NCBI GenBank assembly: GCA_018830415.1
Contig: JAHJSJ010000153.1
Coordinates: 1-9,527 of the forward strand
Source: Alphaproteobacteria bacterium
Lineage (GTDB): Bacteria; Pseudomonadota; Alphaproteobacteria; Sphingomonadales; Sphingomonadaceae
Direction: 5' to 3'
DNA length: 9,527 bases
How positions within the stretch are numbered: position 1 is the first letter of the stretch; every line of letters starts with the position of its first letter. Under the pieces are notes generated by a model. That model saw only the letters and a program-made list of their open reading frames with translations, did no database searches and had not been told where the DNA came from. Shown here piece by piece: positions 6,153-9,527 of the stretch. The position numbers were made by a program, and so were the translations under genes.

Positions 6153-7583
6153 TTGTCCATCTTGGAACTTGATCTGTGGCAGTGGGCATCACTGCTGCAA
6201 CACGAACTGCTGCTGTTCGCCGGGGTATTTTTCCTGATTGGCGCGCTTGATGATCTCGCGGTGGATGCCGTGTGGGTCTGGTTGAAGGCGTCCGGACAGG
6301 CGGTGACCCAGCGCCGGTCGCGTCGGTCTTTGCAAAATCGCAGCCTGCATGGTCATGCGGCGGTGCTGATCCCTGCCTGGCAGGAATCTGCGGTGATCGG
6401 GGCAACCATCCGCCATATGTTCGATAGCTGGCCGCAGCCGAACCTGCGCCTGTATGTGGGGTGTTATCGCAATGATCCGGCGACGCTGGCGGCTGCGACC
6501 GCGGCGGCGCAAGGCGATGTGCGCCTGCGGCTGGTGATCCACGATCGTGATGGCCCCAGCACCAAAGCCGATTGTCTCAACCGCCTTTACGCCGCACTTG
6601 TGGTTGACGAAGCCCGCGCCGGACACCGCTTTGCCAGCGTGGTGTTCCACGATGCCGAGGACATGGTCGATCCAGCCGCGCTTGGCCTGCTCGATGAAAC
6701 CATCGCCGCCGGAGCCGATTTTGTGCAACTGCCGGTCGAACCGCTGGTGCAGCAGCGCGGCGGCTGGATCGCGCGGCACATCGGCAGCCATTATTGTGAG
6801 GAATTCGCCGAAGCGCATGGCAAGGCGATGGTCGTGCGCGATGCGCTTTCCGCCAGCCTGCCGGGCGCAGGCGTGGGCTGCGCGGCATCGCGCGGGGCGC
6901 TTGATGAACTCGCCGAACGCCGCGCTGCCGATGGCTTTGGGGGAATGCCCTTCGCCAGCGATTCGCTGACCGAGGATTACGAACTTGGCCTTGCGATCGG
7001 GGCTGCGGGCGGGCGGTGCCGGTTCGTGCGGGTGCGCGGTGATGATGGCATGCTGGTCGCCACCCGCGCGTTTTTCCCCGACCGGTTTGAAAGCGTGGTG
7101 CGCCAGAAATGCCGCTGGGTGCTGGGCATTGCCTTGCAAGGCTGGGACCGGGTCGGATGGTCGGGCGGCATGATCGAACGCTGGATGCGCGCGCGTGACC
7201 GGCGCGGGCCGCTCACCGCGCTGGTGCTGCTGGCAGGCTATGCGCTGGTGGTGCTGACCGGCCTGATGGGGATAGCGATTGCCGCTGGACTGACCCGGCC
7301 GGTGCCGCTCACCCCGCTGCTCGAAGCACTGCTGATCGCCAACGTGGCGGCATTTGTGTGGCGCGTGGGGATGAGATTTGCCTTCACCGCGCGCGAATAT
7401 GGCTGGCGTGAAGGGGCGCTGGCAATCCTGCGCCTGCCGCTCGCCAATGTCATCGCCATCATCGCCGGACGGCGCGCGGTGTTAGCCTATGCCGCCACTC
7501 TGGGCGGGCGCACGGCCGTGTGGGACAAGACCGAACACGAAGTGCACCCTGTGCAATTGGGCCTTGCTGGAAACGCGCGATGA
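6153..7583 (+). CDS. NfrB-like membrane glycosyltransferase, family GT2
   Basis: The product is an inner-membrane glycosyltransferase of about 476 residues, closely resembling the GT2 part of E. coli NfrB (phage N4 adsorption protein B), which builds a surface polysaccharide. Residue numbers here count from the TTG at 6135. An N-terminal membrane segment (22-48) precedes the catalytic domain: LIPAWQESAVIG (78-89), GPSTKADCLNRLY (140-152), the DxD-type HDAED (172-176), DFVQLPVEPL (195-204), SLTEDYELG (277-285) with the TED base motif, and RQKCRW (323-328), the Q-x-x-R-W acceptor-site motif. Two or three membrane segments follow (about 361-385, 393-415, 434-452), then the NfrB-like WDKTEHEVHP. 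The protein stops there. E. coli NfrB continues with a c-di-GMP-binding MshEN-type domain, which is absent. Initiation is at a TTG. The stop overlaps the next ATG as ATGA, so the two genes are translationally coupled. Confidence 0.87.
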   Translation: MSILELDLWQWASLLQHELLLFAGVFFLIGALDDLAVDAVWVWLKASGQAVTQRRSRRSLQNRSLHGHAAVLIPAWQESAVIGATIRHMFDSWPQPNLRLYVGCYRNDPATLAAATAAAQGDVRLRLVIHDRDGPSTKADCLNRLYAALVVDEARAGHRFASVVFHDAEDMVDPAALGLLDETIAAGADFVQLPVEPLVQQRGGWIARHIGSHYCEEFAEAHGKAMVVRDALSASLPGAGVGCAASRGALDELAERRAADGFGGMPFASDSLTEDYELGLAIGAAGGRCRFVRVRGDDGMLVATRAFFPDRFESVVRQKCRWVLGIALQGWDRVGWSGGMIERWMRARDRRGPLTALVLLAGYALVVLTGLMGIAIAAGLTRPVPLTPLLEALLIANVAAFVWRVGMRFAFTAREYGWREGALAILRLPLANVIAIIAGRRAVLAYAATLGGRTAVWDKTEHEVHPVQLGLAGNAR

Positions 7584-8710
7584 GGGCGGGGCTGCCTGCG
7601 AGCGTGAGACCGCGCGGCGGGCCACTGCTGATGCTCGCGCTGATGCTTACCGCATGGACGGGTGCGCGGGCGTTGTGGTGGGAAAACCCGTTTGTCGCGA
7701 TTGGCGATGCGCTTGTCTTGCCGGATGGGTTTGCGCCCCCTGCCGGGCCCATCTTTGCGCAGACGGCGGCGGCGCAGCCTGCGCCGTCCGCGCCTGCGCT
7801 GCCCGGAGAGGCGTCAAGCAGGGGCGGGACAAGCTTTGCTGACGGCGCGTTGACCACACAGATCGATCCGCAGCTTGCCGCCGGGCACGCCTATTTGTGG
7901 CAAGCGGGCATGGGTGAGCCTGCTTCACAAGCTGCGAGCGAGCCTGGGGGAGGTGTCAGCGGCGCATTGGCGGCCGCGATGGCCTCTGCGTCCGATTATG
8001 CGCCCTTCCTCCCTGCGCCAGCCCCTCTTTCAGACTCCGCCGGACGCTGGTCTTTGGATGCATGGACGTTCTGGCGGCAAGGATCAGATGCCGCGCCGAT
8101 TTCGCAAGGGCGGGTGCCGATCTACGGCGCGAGCCAGGTGGGAACGGTGCTGCAATACCGGCTGGCATCCAATGCGCGGCGCGATCCCCGGATATATGCC
8201 CGCGCCTACCGTGCGATGGTGCGGCGCGGAGAAAACGAAGTGGCGCTGGGCGTGTCGGCACGTCCGCTTGCCCGGGTGCCGCTGCGGGTCGCGGGCGAGG
8301 TGCGCTATACCGACGCCGCCTTTGCCAATGAACTGCGCCCATCCGCCTATGCGGTCACCGAATTCGCGCCGGTTACGCTGCCGTTTGGCACGCGGCTGGA
8401 AGCCTATGGGCAGGCAGGCTGGGTCGGCGGCGCGTCGTCCACCGCCTTTGCCGATGGGCAGATGAACCTGTCGCGCGAAGTCCGCGCGGTTGCCGGTGCC
8501 ACGAACAATGGCGTGCGTCTCAGCGTAGGGGCTGGTGCATGGGGCGGGGCGCAAAGTGATGCACAGCGGCTTGACGTCGGGCCGACCTTGCGGATCGATT
8601 TGACCGTAGGCCAAGTGCCTGCGCGCCTGTCGATTGATTGGCGTGAACGGGTCGCCGGGCAAGCCAGCCCCGATTCCGGACTGGCCGCGACGCTGTCGAC
8701 AAGTTTCTGA
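7580..8710 (+). CDS. predicted outer-membrane beta-barrel, NfrA C-terminal-like
   Basis: This is a 376-residue exported protein. An N-terminal basic stretch and hydrophobic core (about residues 14-31, GGPLLMLALMLTAWTGARA) look like a signal peptide. A long Ala/Pro/Gly-rich, low-complexity linker follows to about residue 155. From SLDAWTFWRQG to the end, alternating polar and hydrophobic strands suggest a beta-barrel: VLQYRL, YARAYRAMV, VALGVSARPL, LRVAGEVRY, LEAYGQAGWVGG, VRLSVGAGAWGGA, LRIDLTVG, ARLSIDWRERVAG and the final LAATLSTSF. The terminal phenylalanine matches the beta-signal of BAM substrates. The strands resemble the C-terminal region of NfrA, the partner of NfrB, but the TPR part is absent. 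The ATG at 7580 overlaps the previous stop and has GGAAA eight bases upstream. An in-frame ATG at 7520 lies inside the glycosyltransferase gene and is less likely. A role in exporting the partner's polysaccharide is inferred. Confidence 0.72.
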   Translation: MRAGLPASVRPRGGPLLMLALMLTAWTGARALWWENPFVAIGDALVLPDGFAPPAGPIFAQTAAAQPAPSAPALPGEASSRGGTSFADGALTTQIDPQLAAGHAYLWQAGMGEPASQAASEPGGGVSGALAAAMASASDYAPFLPAPAPLSDSAGRWSLDAWTFWRQGSDAAPISQGRVPIYGASQVGTVLQYRLASNARRDPRIYARAYRAMVRRGENEVALGVSARPLARVPLRVAGEVRYTDAAFANELRPSAYAVTEFAPVTLPFGTRLEAYGQAGWVGGASSTAFADGQMNLSREVRAVAGATNNGVRLSVGAGAWGGAQSDAQRLDVGPTLRIDLTVGQVPARLSIDWRERVAGQASPDSGLAATLSTSF

Positions 8711-8804
8711 TTTATGCGGTTCATGGTCGCAAACCAATGACCGCCCACAAATAACCCGCCCGACCCGGCTTTCATCGGCTGGCGTGCTGGTCTAATCGAA
8801 ATCC

Positions 8805-9527
<723 letters not shown>

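Noticed and set aside
6189..7139. Minus-strand open frame of 316 codons inside the glycosyltransferase gene.
   Set aside because: The plus strand carries all GT2 motifs; the antisense protein is compositionally odd and unrecognisable.
8716..8744. Imperfect hairpin (GCGGT/ACCGC plus CAT/ATG and GG/CC) just after the barrel gene stop, considered as a terminator.
   Set aside because: The stem has bulges on both sides and no T-run follows, so it is too weak to call.

Overview
The window looks like chromosomal DNA of an alphaproteobacterium, most likely a sphingomonad (order Sphingomonadales, such as the Erythrobacter/Novosphingobium/Sphingopyxis group). The basis is GC-rich coding sequence, the alphaproteobacterial look of the RNase P RNA, and a glycosyltransferase/beta-barrel gene pair of a kind I associate with sphingomonads. 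The lineage is inference; no ribosomal RNA gene is present to confirm it. The DNA is densely coding, with no phage, insertion sequence or CRISPR array. No stretch over 300 bases lacks a gene.

Layout. Positions 1-233 hold the 3' part of the RNase P RNA gene (rnpB), cut by the window edge. A short regulatory gap follows, with a perfect FNR/FixK-type palindrome (257-270) and a stem-loop (281-298). It leads to a small carboxymuconolactone decarboxylase/AhpD-like gene (327-689, +). Next come four minus-strand genes, given in transcription order from right to left: a SIMPL-domain membrane-anchored protein (5387-4635), a PPP-type metallophosphoesterase (4490-3660), UDP-glucose 6-dehydrogenase (3604-2294) and a stand-alone, membrane-anchored FMN/3Fe-4S glutamate-synthase-like protein (2222-723). 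The last three are separated by only 55 and 71 bases and could share a transcript.

A divergent intergenic region with four consecutive hairpins (5472-5565) separates the SIMPL gene from a plus-strand block. That block holds a nickel-type glyoxalase I (5594-6031), an NfrB-like membrane glycosyltransferase (6153-7583), a translationally coupled outer-membrane beta-barrel candidate resembling the C-terminal part of NfrA (7580-8710), and the start of a TauE/SafE-family transporter (8805 to beyond the window end).

How the genes may work together. Most look like independent housekeeping or stress genes: RNase P, methylglyoxal detoxification, peroxide/CMD-type chemistry and anion export. The clearest functional unit is the coupled glycosyltransferase plus beta-barrel pair. 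It looks like a pared-down version of the NfrB/NfrA surface-polysaccharide system, without the C-terminal c-di-GMP-binding domain of E. coli NfrB and without the TPR region of NfrA. UDP-glucose dehydrogenase nearby supplies UDP-glucuronate for surface polysaccharides, but a link between it and the pair is only suggestive. The two most interesting signals are this minimal pair and the perfect FNR/FixK box in front of the CMD gene.
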